This document shows, piece after piece, positions 34,333-44,170 of a DNA stretch of 64,000 nt. Under the pieces are notes generated by a model. It was given only the letters and a program-made list of their open reading frames with translations. It was not told the DNA's origin and ran no database searches. The stretch comes from Pusillimonas caeni. GTDB taxonomy: Bacteria > Pseudomonadota > Gammaproteobacteria > Burkholderiales > Burkholderiaceae_B. The first letter of the stretch is position 1. Each line of letters starts with the position of its first letter. The DNA lies in NCBI RefSeq assembly GCF_003545815.1, contig NZ_PDUW01000003.1, positions 434,001 to 498,000 of the forward strand, in the 5' to 3' direction. A program made the position numbers and the translations under genes.

Positions 34333-35084
34333 ATACCACTCTCCGTACCGAAGGCATTTCCAAGCAGTGGGGCGCCTTCAAGGCAAACAGCGACATCTCG
34401 CTCACCTTCGAGCCCGGCGGCCGTCATGCACTGATCGGCCCCAACGGCGCGGGCAAGACCACCTTCATCAACCTGCTCACGGGCGCTTTGCAGCCCACGT
34501 CGGGCAAGGTGTTCTTCGGCGACCAGGACATCACGGCGCGCTCGCAGCACGAGCGCGTCAAGATGGGCATGACGCGCACCTTCCAGATCAACACCCTGTT
34601 CCAGGGGCTTACGGTGCTGGAGTCCGTCGTGCTGGCCATCAGCGAACGCGACGGCCTCTATCGCAACTGGTTCCGCACCGTGGCCGAACAAAAGAAGGCC
34701 ATCGACGAAGCGCTCGAGCTGCTTGCCACCCTGCGCCTCGACCGCGACATCAACACCGTCACGCGCAACCTGCCTTATGGCAAGCAGCGCCTGGTTGAGA
34801 TCGCCCTGGCGCTGGCCACCAAGCCCAAGGTGCTGTTGCTGGACGAGCCGGCCGCCGGCATTCCATCGACCGACAGCGCCGAACTGTTCGAGGTGATCTC
34901 CCAGTTGCCGCGCGACGTCACGGTCGTGTTCATCGAGCACGACATGGGCCTCGTATTCCGCTTCGCCGAGCGCATTACCGTGCTGGTGGGCGGCAAGGTC
35001 CTGACCGAGGGCACGCCGGCCGAGATCTCGGCCGACCAGCGAGTGAAAGAAGTCTATTTGGGCGAGGCAGCGCATGACGAATAA
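34329..35084 (+). CDS. ABC ATPase LivG-like (system 3)
   Basis: 251 residues with Walker A GPNGAGKTT, signature LPYGKQRLVEIA, which is the usual LivG form, Walker B LLLDEPAAG and switch EHDM. It overlaps the next ATPase gene by 11 bases. Confidence 0.93.
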   Translation: MNTTLRTEGISKQWGAFKANSDISLTFEPGGRHALIGPNGAGKTTFINLLTGALQPTSGKVFFGDQDITARSQHERVKMGMTRTFQINTLFQGLTVLESVVLAISERDGLYRNWFRTVAEQKKAIDEALELLATLRLDRDINTVTRNLPYGKQRLVEIALALATKPKVLLLDEPAAGIPSTDSAELFEVISQLPRDVTVVFIEHDMGLVFRFAERITVLVGGKVLTEGTPAEISADQRVKEVYLGEAAHDE

Positions 35085-35787
35085 AGGAAGCGATTTGCTC
35101 GTAATGGAGCACGTCACCGCGGGCTATGGTGAGGCCGTGGTACTCGAGGACATCTCGCTCACGATCAAGGAGGGCGAAAGCCTGGCCCTGCTCGGGCGAA
35201 ACGGCATGGGCAAGACCACGCTGCTGCTCACCATGATGGGCCTGACCCAGCTGCACAAGGGCAAGCTCTTCTGGAAGGGCGCCGACATTACCGGCCTTAC
35301 CACCTACAAGCGTGCGCAGGCCGGCCTGGGCTGGGTGCCCCAAGAGCGGCACATGTATCCGTCGCTGTCGGTCGAAGAGCACTTGACGGTGGTGGCCCGG
35401 CCCGGCGAATGGACGGTCCCCAAGATCTACCAGCTGTTTCCGCGTCTGCAAGAGCGGCGCAACAACATGGGCAACCAGTTGTCCGGCGGCGAGCAGCAGA
35501 TGCTGGCCATCGCACGCGCGCTCATGGTCAATCCGCGCCTGCTGCTGCTCGACGAGCCGATGGAGGGCCTGGCGCCCATCATCGTTCAAGAACTGCTGGG
35601 GGTCGTGGGCCGCCTGGTCAAGGAAAGCGGCCTGTCGGTCATCATTGTCGAGCAGCATGCCCGCATGGCGCTCGAACTGACCGAGCGCGTGATCGTTCTG
35701 GACCGCGGCCGCATCGTACACGATTCAGACAGCCAGGAACTCCTGGACGACGATGCCAAGCTTCAACGCCTGGTGGCGGTAGCGTAG
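35074..35787 (+). CDS. ABC ATPase LivF-like (system 3)
   Basis: 237 residues with Walker A GRNGMGKTT, signature LSGGEQQ, Walker B LLLDEPMEGL and switch EQHA. It is the last gene of the aromatic operon; a terminator follows 20 bases after its stop. Confidence 0.93.
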   Translation: MTNKGSDLLVMEHVTAGYGEAVVLEDISLTIKEGESLALLGRNGMGKTTLLLTMMGLTQLHKGKLFWKGADITGLTTYKRAQAGLGWVPQERHMYPSLSVEEHLTVVARPGEWTVPKIYQLFPRLQERRNNMGNQLSGGEQQMLAIARALMVNPRLLLLDEPMEGLAPIIVQELLGVVGRLVKESGLSVIIVEQHARMALELTERVIVLDRGRIVHDSDSQELLDDDAKLQRLVAVA

Positions 35788-35807
35788 CCCGCCCGCCTTG
35801 CGCAAAA

Positions 35808-35838
35808 ATGCCCTGCCGTCAGGCAGGGCATTTTTTTT
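35808..35838 (+). terminator. Rho-independent terminator of the third ABC operon
   Basis: ATGCCCTGCC pairs with GGCAGGGCAT around a GTCA loop, followed by eight T. An A run on the other side makes it usable from the minus strand as well, for the convergent cyclic-di-GMP gene. Confidence 0.9.
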
Positions 35839-35883
35839 GCCGCCGGGCCTTGCCAAAGCGCACGCCAGGCTTATTTCATCGGC

Positions 35884-38796
35884 TCAACATCGGTTCTCTT
35901 CCAGCCAGGCGTCCGCGTCGGACGCCGATATGGGCCGCGAAATGAGGTAGCCCTGGGCGAAATCGCAGCCCAGCTGCAGCAGCCGCATCAGGCTTCTCTG
36001 GTCTTCGACCCCTTCGGCGGTGACGCTTACCTTCAGGTTGTGCGCCAGGCCGATGATCGAGTCGACGATGGTCTGGCTTTCTTTGTCGTTGTCCATGTCC
36101 CGGATGAAGGACTGATCGATCTTGAGATTGTCGACCGGGAGCTTGTGCAGATACGAAAGCGAGGAGTGGCCGGTTCCGAAGTCGTCGATGGCGATGCGCA
36201 CTCCTATGGCGCGGATGCGATGCAGCACGCTGAGCGAGCGCGTGGCGTCCAGCATGATGGCGCTTTCGGTGATTTCGAGCTCGAGGTAGTGGGCGGGCAG
36301 GTTGTGGCGGGCCAGCAGCTTCTGGATCTGCGCCGGGAACTCCTGGCTGAGGAGATTGCGCGCCGATACGTTGACGCTTATGGTGGCGTGATGGCCCTTG
36401 TTGTGCCACAGGCGGCATTGCCCCAGCGCCTTGTCCAGCACCCACAGGGTCAAGGGGTGGATCAGGTCGCTGTATTCGGCGACCGGCATGAAGTGGCCGG
36501 GGGGAACCAGGCCTTTTCCGGGACGCTGCCAGCGCAGCAGGGCTTCGAAACCGACCGTGCGGCGGCGGCGCAGGTTGATCTGCGGCTGGAAATGCAGAAA
36601 GAACTCGTCGGAATCCAGGGCATGGCGCAGGTCGGACAACAGCAGCAGGCGATTGGGCGTGCGCTCGTTCTGAGAGGCGTCGTAAAAGGCGAATCCGCTG
36701 CCCTCGCGCTCGGCGCGGTGCATGGCGCTGTCGGCGTGACGCATGAGGACGTCGGCTTCGGTGCCGGCGACCGGGTACTCGGCAATGCCGATGCTGGCGC
36801 TGATCTGCATCTCGGTGCCGTCGAGTTCGACGGGACGGCGGATCTCGTTGAGGATTTCCTGGGCCAGATCGCGTATCGGCATGGTCAGGTCCCCTTGCCG
36901 GAACAGCAGGGCGAACTCGTCGCCGCTCGAACGGCCCAGGTCTCCATTGGAACCGACGAGATTATGCAGGCGCCGCGCCACGGTGCGCAGCAAGTCGTCT
37001 CCCACGTGATGGCCGAAGGTGCTGTTGATTTCCTTGAAGCCGTGCAGCGTCAGGTTCACGACATACAGGCGCTGGCTGCTTGACGCGGCGTCATTGAGCG
37101 CGGTTTCGAGGCGCGTCGTGAAGACTTCGCGCTTGTACAGGCCGGTAAGCACGTCGTGGCGGGACTGGTAGCGCAGCGCTTCGTGGTGGCGGTTGTGCTC
37201 GATGGCCATCGAAGCGACTTCGGTGGCCATCTTGCTGAACTGCAGGTCTTCCATGCTTGGAGACCCCGGCTTGCGGAAGTACACGGCCAGCGCGCCGACC
37301 ACCCTGCCATCGGCCGCGAGAATGGGATGGGACCAGCAGGCGCGCAGATCATGGTCGAGTGCGTATTCGCGTATCGACTCCCAAGCCGGATCGGTGGCGA
37401 TATCGGGGGTGACCACGACCCGATTCTGGACCATGGCGGCGCCGCAGGTGCCCAGCGCATTCTCGCAATTCAATTGGCTCAGCGCTTCGGCGTAGCTGTC
37501 CGGCAGCGACGGGGCGATGCACGACTGCACGTGGACGCCGTCGGGCGCCAGCAGCAGGATGGATACGAGGCCGCCTTCGATCTGGGTCTGGGTGACTTGG
37601 GCTAGGGTCCTCAGTGTGTCGTCCAGGGGCCGATTCTGGGCGATCATTTGCAATATCTTGTTTTGCCCCTGCTGGCGCTGCAGGGATTGCTCCCATTGCG
37701 CCTCTTGGCGGCCCAGCGCCTTGGCCATGTGGTCCAGTTGGCCGGCGATGTCGGTGAATTCCTGCCCCGACACCATCTTGGTCACGCGGGTGTCGTACTT
37801 CCCCTGGCTCAGGCGCTTTGCCGCGGCGGCCAGATAGCGGACGTTGCGGCCCACGATCATCTGTATGCCCACCCAGCCCAGAACCAGTGTCAGCAGGCCC
37901 AGCAAGAGGGCCAATGCGCCGCTTATCCAGAAGGTGCGATAGATTTTCGCCAAGGCCTTTTCGGTGGGATGCTGGTAGATGACGGTCAGGGCGTGCGGGT
38001 CTTCGTCGGTACCGGTCCGGGCGTGGCTGATCAGCCATTCGCTTCCATCACGCCGCTTGAGGATGTGGGAGCCTTCTTTGGTGCGCGCCAGCAGTTCCTG
38101 CAGCCGCACATCGCCCAGCACCTGGCCGATCTCGATGCTGGGCAGCGGCGGTATGCTGTTGAGGACGACGCCGTTGCGGTCCAGTATGGTAATGATCGAT
38201 TCATTCGAATGCTGGGCGGCATGGCGGGCCCGGACCATGGAGGTGATGTCCAGCGAGGCATACAGCAGCGCCCATGGCTGTCCGTCGGCCTTGCGCAGTG
38301 CGGTTGCAACCAGGATCACGGGCTTGCCGGATATCCTTCCCACGTGATAGTCGCTTACGATGATGCCGGTTTCATAGAGCGCGCGCTGGAAATAGTCGCG
38401 GTCGGAAAAATTGATTTCGCGCAATGCTTCAGGGGGATGCAGGCCCGAGCACAGGCTTTGTCCCGAGACCGACATCAGGCCGATATCGTGATAGCTTTTC
38501 TGATCTTTGAGCAGGCCGCGCATGTAGTCATGGCATTGGGCCCAGTTCTGCCCAATAATCAGGGGCATATGGGAAATGGCCTTGAACATGTCGCGAGTGC
38601 TGCTGAACAGCCAGCTTTCGTCATGCGCGGCCAGCTGCACGAAACGCTCGGCGTTTTCGGTGCTGTACTCGGTAAGATATCCGCGCTGCTCGTAGACGTA
38701 GAGGCACAACCCTGCGAACGAAGGCATGACTGCAACGCATATCACAAAAAATATGCGCACATAAATGCTCTTGAAAGCGTCCTTGCGCCACACCAT
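35884..38796 (-). CDS. Cyclic-di-GMP protein: CACHE-like sensor, HAMP, GAF, degenerate GGDEF, EAL
   Basis: 970 residues from the ATG at 38796, preceded by AGGAGA; an ATG 48 bases upstream lacks a ribosome site. Order: transmembrane helix (about 15-35), large periplasmic sensor, second helix (about 295-320), HAMP, GAF (about 400-540), GGDEF (about 550-700) and EAL (about 715-960). The GGDEF signature is SGDEF, which predicts weak or no cyclase activity. The EAL domain keeps EALLRW, EITES, DDFGTG and KIDQSF, so phosphodiesterase activity is likely. Confidence 0.92.
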   Translation of the reverse strand: MVWRKDAFKSIYVRIFFVICVAVMPSFAGLCLYVYEQRGYLTEYSTENAERFVQLAAHDESWLFSSTRDMFKAISHMPLIIGQNWAQCHDYMRGLLKDQKSYHDIGLMSVSGQSLCSGLHPPEALREINFSDRDYFQRALYETGIIVSDYHVGRISGKPVILVATALRKADGQPWALLYASLDITSMVRARHAAQHSNESIITILDRNGVVLNSIPPLPSIEIGQVLGDVRLQELLARTKEGSHILKRRDGSEWLISHARTGTDEDPHALTVIYQHPTEKALAKIYRTFWISGALALLLGLLTLVLGWVGIQMIVGRNVRYLAAAAKRLSQGKYDTRVTKMVSGQEFTDIAGQLDHMAKALGRQEAQWEQSLQRQQGQNKILQMIAQNRPLDDTLRTLAQVTQTQIEGGLVSILLLAPDGVHVQSCIAPSLPDSYAEALSQLNCENALGTCGAAMVQNRVVVTPDIATDPAWESIREYALDHDLRACWSHPILAADGRVVGALAVYFRKPGSPSMEDLQFSKMATEVASMAIEHNRHHEALRYQSRHDVLTGLYKREVFTTRLETALNDAASSSQRLYVVNLTLHGFKEINSTFGHHVGDDLLRTVARRLHNLVGSNGDLGRSSGDEFALLFRQGDLTMPIRDLAQEILNEIRRPVELDGTEMQISASIGIAEYPVAGTEADVLMRHADSAMHRAEREGSGFAFYDASQNERTPNRLLLLSDLRHALDSDEFFLHFQPQINLRRRRTVGFEALLRWQRPGKGLVPPGHFMPVAEYSDLIHPLTLWVLDKALGQCRLWHNKGHHATISVNVSARNLLSQEFPAQIQKLLARHNLPAHYLELEITESAIMLDATRSLSVLHRIRAIGVRIAIDDFGTGHSSLSYLHKLPVDNLKIDQSFIRDMDNDKESQTIVDSIIGLAHNLKVSVTAEGVEDQRSLMRLLQLGCDFAQGYLISRPISASDADAWLEENRC

Positions 38797-39099
38797 CGCC
38801 CGGATTCTCCTGTAGGCCGAGTCTGCGCTCGGTAACCGTAGCATTATTGTAAATATGTTTACGTTTTGTTTGCTCGGCTCAGGGTGCTAGTTTACGGGTT
38901 TTTGGATGTTTGTCTTGAGCATTTCGAAGTACATACAGGCAAGTTTTAGATAAAAAAAGAAAATACTACTTCATCAACCGCTTTTCCATGAGTTTATCCA
39001 CAATATCCGGGGATAAATATTCTTACGGTGCAGCCGCCGAAGACGATATCATCTTTGCGCAAAGGGTGCCGACATCGAAATTCAATCAACGACAGAGCC
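38797..39099. other. A+T-rich divergent intergenic region with a DnaA-box-like site
   Basis: About 300 bases separate the divergent cyclic-di-GMP and mscS-like genes. A perfect DnaA-box consensus TTATCCACA is at 38994-39002, inside an inverted repeat TTTATCC-N11-GGATAAA. One box does not make an origin, and promoters for both genes must lie here. No other gene is seen. Confidence 0.4.
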
Positions 39100-39891
39100 A
39101 TGAACGAAACACTCAGCCTTTGGGACTTGTGGTTCCCGCATATCGAAACCATCGTCATACGGCTTATCGTTGCAGCCCTGATCATGACGATAGGCTGGGC
39201 GGTGTCCGTGGCGGCCGGCCGGGCCGTGCGCAAGCTGGCCGCCCGATCCAGCCGGGTCGATCCCACCGTCGTTCCGATGGCCCATACGGTCACGGTGTGG
39301 GCCATACGCATCATCGTGCTCATCGCGGTGCTGGCCAAGCTGGGCGTACAGACCGCCAGCATCATCGCCATGCTGGGCGCGGCCGGCCTGGCCATCGGCC
39401 TGGCGCTGCAAGGCACTTTGCAGAACATTGCCGCGGGCATCATGCTGCTTGCCCTGCGCCCGCTGCGTGCCGGCGAATCCGTGTCGGTGGTCGGCAAGGC
39501 CGACGGCACGGTGGAAGAGGTGGGTCTGTTTCTCAGCCGCTTCCGCCAGGCCGACGGTACCCAGATCACATTGCCCAACAGCCTGGTATGGGGCAATGCC
39601 ATCATCAATTTCAGCCGCAACGGCTCGCGGCGCGTCGAGGTCCAGGTGGGCATTCTTTATGGCCAGGACATCGGCCTGGCCCTGCAGACTGCCCGCTCGC
39701 TGATCGAAAACCACCCGCTGGCGCTCGATGCGCCCGCCCCGGCCGTCTTCGCAGGCGAAAATCGCGTCAATACCGTCATGATCGTCGTTCAGGCCTGGGC
39801 GGCGGCGAACGATTATGGGGCCTTGCTCAACGACGTCCGTCGCGACTTGCCTAGCCGGCTGCAGCAGGCGGGCTTCAAGATGCCGGCCTAG
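39100..39891 (+). CDS. Small mechanosensitive channel, MscS family
   Basis: 263 residues. Three hydrophobic helices are followed by the pore-lining TM3 (IAMLGAAGLAIGLALQGTLQNIAAGIMLL, Gly/Ala-patterned) and a beta domain with SRFRQADGTQITLPNS. It opens under membrane tension to release solutes. The start at 39100 gives the normal N-terminus. Confidence 0.92.
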   Translation: MNETLSLWDLWFPHIETIVIRLIVAALIMTIGWAVSVAAGRAVRKLAARSSRVDPTVVPMAHTVTVWAIRIIVLIAVLAKLGVQTASIIAMLGAAGLAIGLALQGTLQNIAAGIMLLALRPLRAGESVSVVGKADGTVEEVGLFLSRFRQADGTQITLPNSLVWGNAIINFSRNGSRRVEVQVGILYGQDIGLALQTARSLIENHPLALDAPAPAVFAGENRVNTVMIVVQAWAAANDYGALLNDVRRDLPSRLQQAGFKMPA

Positions 39892-39913
39892 GGCCAACAG
39901 GCCCTGGGGCCCG

Positions 39914-40717
39914 TCAATCGCGGGGGCTGGCGGCGCGTATCATCGCCGTGCATACGCCGCGCATCATGTCGACTTCGTCCTGGGACAGCGCGTTGCGCGT
40001 AAACAGGTGCCGCATGCGCGGCATGAGTTTCTTGGGATGCTGCGGGTCGAGAAAGCCGATCGAAACCAGCGCTTCCTGCCAATGGGCCATGAAGGCCTGG
40101 ACCTTGTCGTTGGCGGCGGGCAGGCTGCCCGGGGCGACGGCCTGCTTCTCGGTGCGGGGCACCAGCGGCCGGTCCTGGCTGCTGATGAGCGCATAGCGCA
40201 ATTCCCATGCGGCCAGCTGCAGCGCCTGGGCCACATTGAGCGAACTGTATTCCGGGTTGGCGGGAATGTGGCAGATGCGCTGGCACAGCGCAATGTCCTG
40301 GTTGGTCAGGCCCGAGCGTTCGGTGCCCAGCACGATGGCGACACGGCCGTCGCCGTGCTCGGCCAGATGAGCCCGGCTGGCATCGGCTGCCTGGCGTATG
40401 TCGCATACCAGGGGGCCGAGGTCTCGCGGCCTTGCCGTCAGGGCAAAGGCCAGCGTGCTGCCGGCCAGGGCCTCGGCCAGCGTGGAGTGGATTTGCGCGT
40501 CGGCCAGCACGTCGGTTGCCCCGCTGGCCAGCGCCAGCGCCTCGGCCTGGTTGACGATGTCCTCGTGGCGCGGGGACACCAGGCGCAGCTTCTGGAAGCC
40601 CATGGTCTTGATGGCCCGCGCCGCGGCGCCGACATTGCCGGGGTGGCTGGGGTGCACCATGATGAATTCGATGCGTCCGAAGGGCGGGGCGCCGTCGCCG
40701 GAGGGGAAAGGGCTCAT
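39914..40717 (-). CDS. trmJ: tRNA (cytidine/uridine-2'-O)-methyltransferase TrmJ-like
   Basis: 267 residues of the SpoU/TrmH class with the knotted fold. Motif 1 has HPGNVGAAARAIKTMG, motif 2 IVLGTERSGLTNQDI and motif 3 IPANPEYSSLNVAQALQL. TrmJ methylates position 32 of tRNA anticodon loops. It is convergent with the mscS-like gene and divergent from suhB. Confidence 0.9.
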   Translation of the reverse strand: MSPFPSGDGAPPFGRIEFIMVHPSHPGNVGAAARAIKTMGFQKLRLVSPRHEDIVNQAEALALASGATDVLADAQIHSTLAEALAGSTLAFALTARPRDLGPLVCDIRQAADASRAHLAEHGDGRVAIVLGTERSGLTNQDIALCQRICHIPANPEYSSLNVAQALQLAAWELRYALISSQDRPLVPRTEKQAVAPGSLPAANDKVQAFMAHWQEALVSIGFLDPQHPKKLMPRMRHLFTRNALSQDEVDMMRGVCTAMIRAASPRD

Positions 40718-40775
40718 TTAGAACAATCTGCCTGTGTCATTTAAAATAGGCGGTTTACAAGTAATACGGAATTTT

Positions 40776-41567
40776 ATGCACCCGATGCTCAATACCGCCA
40801 TCAAGGCGGCACGCCGCGCCGGCGCGATCATTAACCGGGCCAGCCTCGATCTGGAGCGTTTGCAGGTGGCGCGCAAGGGACCCAAGGATTATGTCACGGA
40901 AGTGGACCGCGCCGTCGAAGACGCCGTCATCGACGTCCTGCGCACGGCCTATCCCGACCATGCTTTCCTGGGCGAAGAATCGGGTGCCCATCCCGCCGCG
41001 GGCGCCCGGCCCGACGCGGTGCCCGAATTCCAATGGATCATCGACCCGCTGGACGGCACGACCAACTTCATCCATGGCTTCCCTGTATACGCGGTCTCCA
41101 TCGCCCTGGCGCATCGAGGCCAGGTCACGCAGGCCGTCATCTTCGATCCCAACCGCAACGAACTGTTCACGGCCAGCCGCGGGGGCGGGGCGTTTCTGAA
41201 CGACCGCCGCATACGCGTTTCCGGCCAGACCCGCTACCACGACGCCCTCATCGGCGCCCACGTTCCCCGGTCCGCCAGCGACCTCACCGTGGCAGAGCGC
41301 TTTTCCGAGTTGCTGTCCGGCTGCGCCAGCGCGCGGCGCATGGGCGCGACGGTGCTCGACCTGGCCTATGTGGCATGCGGCCGCATCGACGGCTTCTGCG
41401 GCGCCAGGCTCAAGCGCTGGGACATGGCGGCCGGCAGCCTGCTGGTACTCGAGGCGGGCGGCCTGATCGCCGACTTCGAGGGCGAGCAGGGCTGGATGCA
41501 GTCGGGCAGCGTGCTGGCCGCGAGCCCCAAGATCTTCACGCAGATGCTCGCCCACCTGCAAGGTTGA
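40776..41567 (+). CDS. suhB: Inositol monophosphatase family protein SuhB
   Basis: 263 residues with metal-binding motifs EESG (near 70), DPLDGTTNF (near 89) and WDMAAGSLLVLEAGG (near 215). SuhB hydrolyses inositol phosphates and also associates with NusA in rRNA antitermination. Divergent placement opposite trmJ is common in betaproteobacteria. The start at 40776 matches the family. Confidence 0.92.
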   Translation: MHPMLNTAIKAARRAGAIINRASLDLERLQVARKGPKDYVTEVDRAVEDAVIDVLRTAYPDHAFLGEESGAHPAAGARPDAVPEFQWIIDPLDGTTNFIHGFPVYAVSIALAHRGQVTQAVIFDPNRNELFTASRGGGAFLNDRRIRVSGQTRYHDALIGAHVPRSASDLTVAERFSELLSGCASARRMGATVLDLAYVACGRIDGFCGARLKRWDMAAGSLLVLEAGGLIADFEGEQGWMQSGSVLAASPKIFTQMLAHLQG

Positions 41568-41642
41568 CCGGGCCTAACGCACTGTTACGTGCGTGAGATC
41601 AAAAGCCTCTATGATGCCCATACCGCATAAAGGAGTCTGTTG

Positions 41643-43214
41643 ATGGAGTGGATGCTTGACCCGTCGGCGTGGGTGGGCCTGCTGACGCTGGTCGTCCTCG
41701 AGATCGTCCTGGGCATCGACAATCTCATCTTCATCGCCATCCTGGTCGACAAGCTGCCCCCCAAGCTGCGCGACCGCGCGCGCGTGATGGGCCTTTCGCT
41801 GGCGCTGCTGATGCGCCTGGGCCTGCTGACCGTGATGTCGTGGCTCATCAAGCTTACCGCGCCGCTCGTTTCCGTGGGGCCCATGGAGTTCTCGGGGCGG
41901 GACATCATCCTCATCATCGGCGGCTTCTTCCTGCTGTTCAAGGGCACGATCGAGCTGCACGACCGTATCGAGGGCCGCAACGAACACGGCACGGGCGAGC
42001 GCCTGCATGCCAGCTTCGGCCTCATCGTCACCCAGATCGTCGTCCTGGATGCGGTGTTCTCGCTCGACGCCGTCATCACGGCGGTGGGCATGGTCGACCA
42101 TCTGCCCGTCATGATGATCGCGGTGGTCATCGCCATGTCCATCATGCTTTTCGCGTCCAAGCCGCTGACGACCTTCGTCAATGCTCACCCCACGGTGGTG
42201 GTGCTGTGCCTGGGCTTCTTGCTGACCATCGGTTTTTCGCTCGTCGCCGAAGGCTTCGGCTTTGCGATTCCAAAGGGCTATCTGTATGCCGCCATCGGCT
42301 TTTCGGTGCTGATCGAGGCGCTGAACCAGGTGGCGCGCCGCAACGTACGGCGCCTGGAGGCCCGCAGGCCGATGCGTGAGCGCACCGCCGAGGGCATCAT
42401 GTACATGCTCGGCAAGCGGCCGATGACCAGCCCCGAGCAGCCATCCCACCAGGAAGAGATCCCCGAGCAGGTGTTCGGCGACACCGAGCGCAATATGGTC
42501 AGCGGCGTGCTGACGCTGGCCGACCGCAGCATTCATTCCATCATGACGCCGCGCAACGACATCTCTTGGCTCAATCTGGACGACGACACCGAGACGCTGC
42601 GCCGGCAGCTCGATGGCTCGCCGCACAGCTTCTTTCCCGTCTGCCGGGGCTCGCTGGACGAGGTCATAGGCATAGGCAGGGCCAAAGAGCTCATCGCCGA
42701 CCTGATCACCCACGGCACGATACGCCTGTCCAGATTGCGCGATCCGATCATCGTGCACGAATCCATCGGCATCCTCAAGGTCATGGAAACGCTCAAGCGC
42801 GCCAAGGGCCAATTGGTGCTGGTCACGGACGAGTTCGGCGCCATCGAAGGGGTGGTGACGCCCATCGATGTCTTCGAGGCGATCGCAGGCGAGTTTCCGG
42901 ACGAAGACGAGCAGCCTGATATCATCCAGATCGACGAGGATCATTGGCGCGTCGATGGCGCCGCCGACCTGCATCATCTGGAACAAGTGCTCAACGCCGA
43001 AGGGCTGGTGGACGACGACGAGGTCTATTCCACCTTGGCGGGCTATCTGCTCGAGCGGTTCGGGCACCTACCCGCGGCGGGAGACAGCTGCGTGCTCGAG
43101 CAGCCGCACGCGTCCTTCCGCCTCACCGTGGAGCGTGTCGACGGGAGGCGCATCGCCGCGGTCGCCATCGAGCGAACGCTTCACAGCCAGCCCGAAAACG
43201 ACGACGCCGGTTAG
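41643..43214 (+). CDS. TerC-family membrane protein with CBS pair and CorC domain
   Basis: 523 residues. The N-terminal TerC domain (residues 1-240) has seven helices and acidic membrane motifs such as [15 protein letters not shown] and [14 protein letters not shown]. Tandem CBS domains (about 300-425) and a CorC/transporter-associated domain follow. YoaE/YegH-like members are linked to metal export and protein metalation. AAAGGAG precedes the start. Confidence 0.9.
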   Translation: MEWMLDPSAWVGLLTLVVLEIVLGIDNLIFIAILVDKLPPKLRDRARVMGLSLALLMRLGLLTVMSWLIKLTAPLVSVGPMEFSGRDIILIIGGFFLLFKGTIELHDRIEGRNEHGTGERLHASFGLIVTQIVVLDAVFSLDAVITAVGMVDHLPVMMIAVVIAMSIMLFASKPLTTFVNAHPTVVVLCLGFLLTIGFSLVAEGFGFAIPKGYLYAAIGFSVLIEALNQVARRNVRRLEARRPMRERTAEGIMYMLGKRPMTSPEQPSHQEEIPEQVFGDTERNMVSGVLTLADRSIHSIMTPRNDISWLNLDDDTETLRRQLDGSPHSFFPVCRGSLDEVIGIGRAKELIADLITHGTIRLSRLRDPIIVHESIGILKVMETLKRAKGQLVLVTDEFGAIEGVVTPIDVFEAIAGEFPDEDEQPDIIQIDEDHWRVDGAADLHHLEQVLNAEGLVDDDEVYSTLAGYLLERFGHLPAAGDSCVLEQPHASFRLTVERVDGRRIAAVAIERTLHSQPENDDAG

Positions 43215-43276
43215 GCCGGGTCCGCGTGTCGACACATACGGTTTTTTCATCAGGCCGCCCTGCGGGCGGCCCGGAT

Positions 43277-43310
43277 GGTTCCGCGGTCTTTGCGGCGGAA
43301 CCGGTTTTTT
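43277..43310 (+). terminator. Terminator between the TerC-CBS gene and uppP
   Basis: GGTTCCG pairs with CGGAACC, with extra CG pairs inside, followed by GGTTTTTT. A second GC hairpin (about 43254-43272) precedes it. It lies 11 bases before the uppP start, so uppP must have read-through transcription or a very close promoter. Confidence 0.7.
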
Positions 43311-43321
43311 AGCGAGAGGTT

Positions 43322-44170
43322 ATGACGGAAAGCGCGTGGTTTTATCTCAAGGCTTTGGTTCTTGGCGTTATCGAAGGGTTTACCGAGTTCATCCCCGTAT
43401 CGAGCACCGCTCATCTGCTGATTCTGGGCGACTGGATCAATTTTTCGTCCGGCGACAACAAAGTCTATGAGGTCGTCATTCAGTTCGGCTCCATCCTGGC
43501 CGTGATGTGGATCTTCCGCGCTAGGCTCTGGCAACTGGCTCGCGGCATGTTGTCGGGAGACCGCGGCGAACTGATGTTCGCGCGCAATCTGGCGATCGCC
43601 TTTCTTCCGGCGGCGGTGATCGGCGCCCTGGCCATCGGTTTCATCAAGTCGCTGTTCCTCAACCCCGCCGTATTCGTGTTCACCCTGGTGGGAGGCGGGT
43701 TGATCATGCTATGGGTCGAACGCAAGCCGCACTACGCCAAGCACGCCGACGAAACGGTCGCTTCGCAGCACGCCTCGGCGTTCAGCCTCGAAGAAATCAC
43801 CTGGAAACAGGCGCTGGTGGTCGGGTTCGCCCAATGCGTGGCCATGGTGCCCGGTACTTCACGATCGGGCGCGACCATCATCGGCGGCATGCTGGCGGGC
43901 ATACAGCGCAAGACCGCGACGGAGTTTTCGTTCTTTCTTGCCATGCCCACCATGCTGGCCGCCACAGTCTACGATTTCTACAGGCACGGTGGCGTTCTGT
44001 CCGACCAGCAACTGATCGGCATCGTGATCGGTTTCGTGGCGGCCTTCGTCAGCGCCCTGTTCGTCGTCCGCGCAGTGCTCAATTTCGTTGCGCGCCACAC
44101 CTATCGTCCTTTTGCCTGGTATCGCATCGGGCTGGGAATGGTGGTGCTTGCCTGGCTTTACCTGCGCTAG
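43322..44170 (+). CDS. uppP: Undecaprenyl-diphosphatase UppP (BacA)
   Basis: 282 residues, polytopic. The catalytic motifs EGFTEFIPVSSTAHL near the N-terminus and VPGTSRSGATI near residue 175 are intact. It recycles undecaprenyl diphosphate for peptidoglycan synthesis and overproduction gives bacitracin resistance. Its TAG shares four bases (CTAG) with the stop of the convergent lpxH. Confidence 0.95.
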   Translation: MTESAWFYLKALVLGVIEGFTEFIPVSSTAHLLILGDWINFSSGDNKVYEVVIQFGSILAVMWIFRARLWQLARGMLSGDRGELMFARNLAIAFLPAAVIGALAIGFIKSLFLNPAVFVFTLVGGGLIMLWVERKPHYAKHADETVASQHASAFSLEEITWKQALVVGFAQCVAMVPGTSRSGATIIGGMLAGIQRKTATEFSFFLAMPTMLAATVYDFYRHGGVLSDQQLIGIVIGFVAAFVSALFVVRAVLNFVARHTYRPFAWYRIGLGMVVLAWLYLR

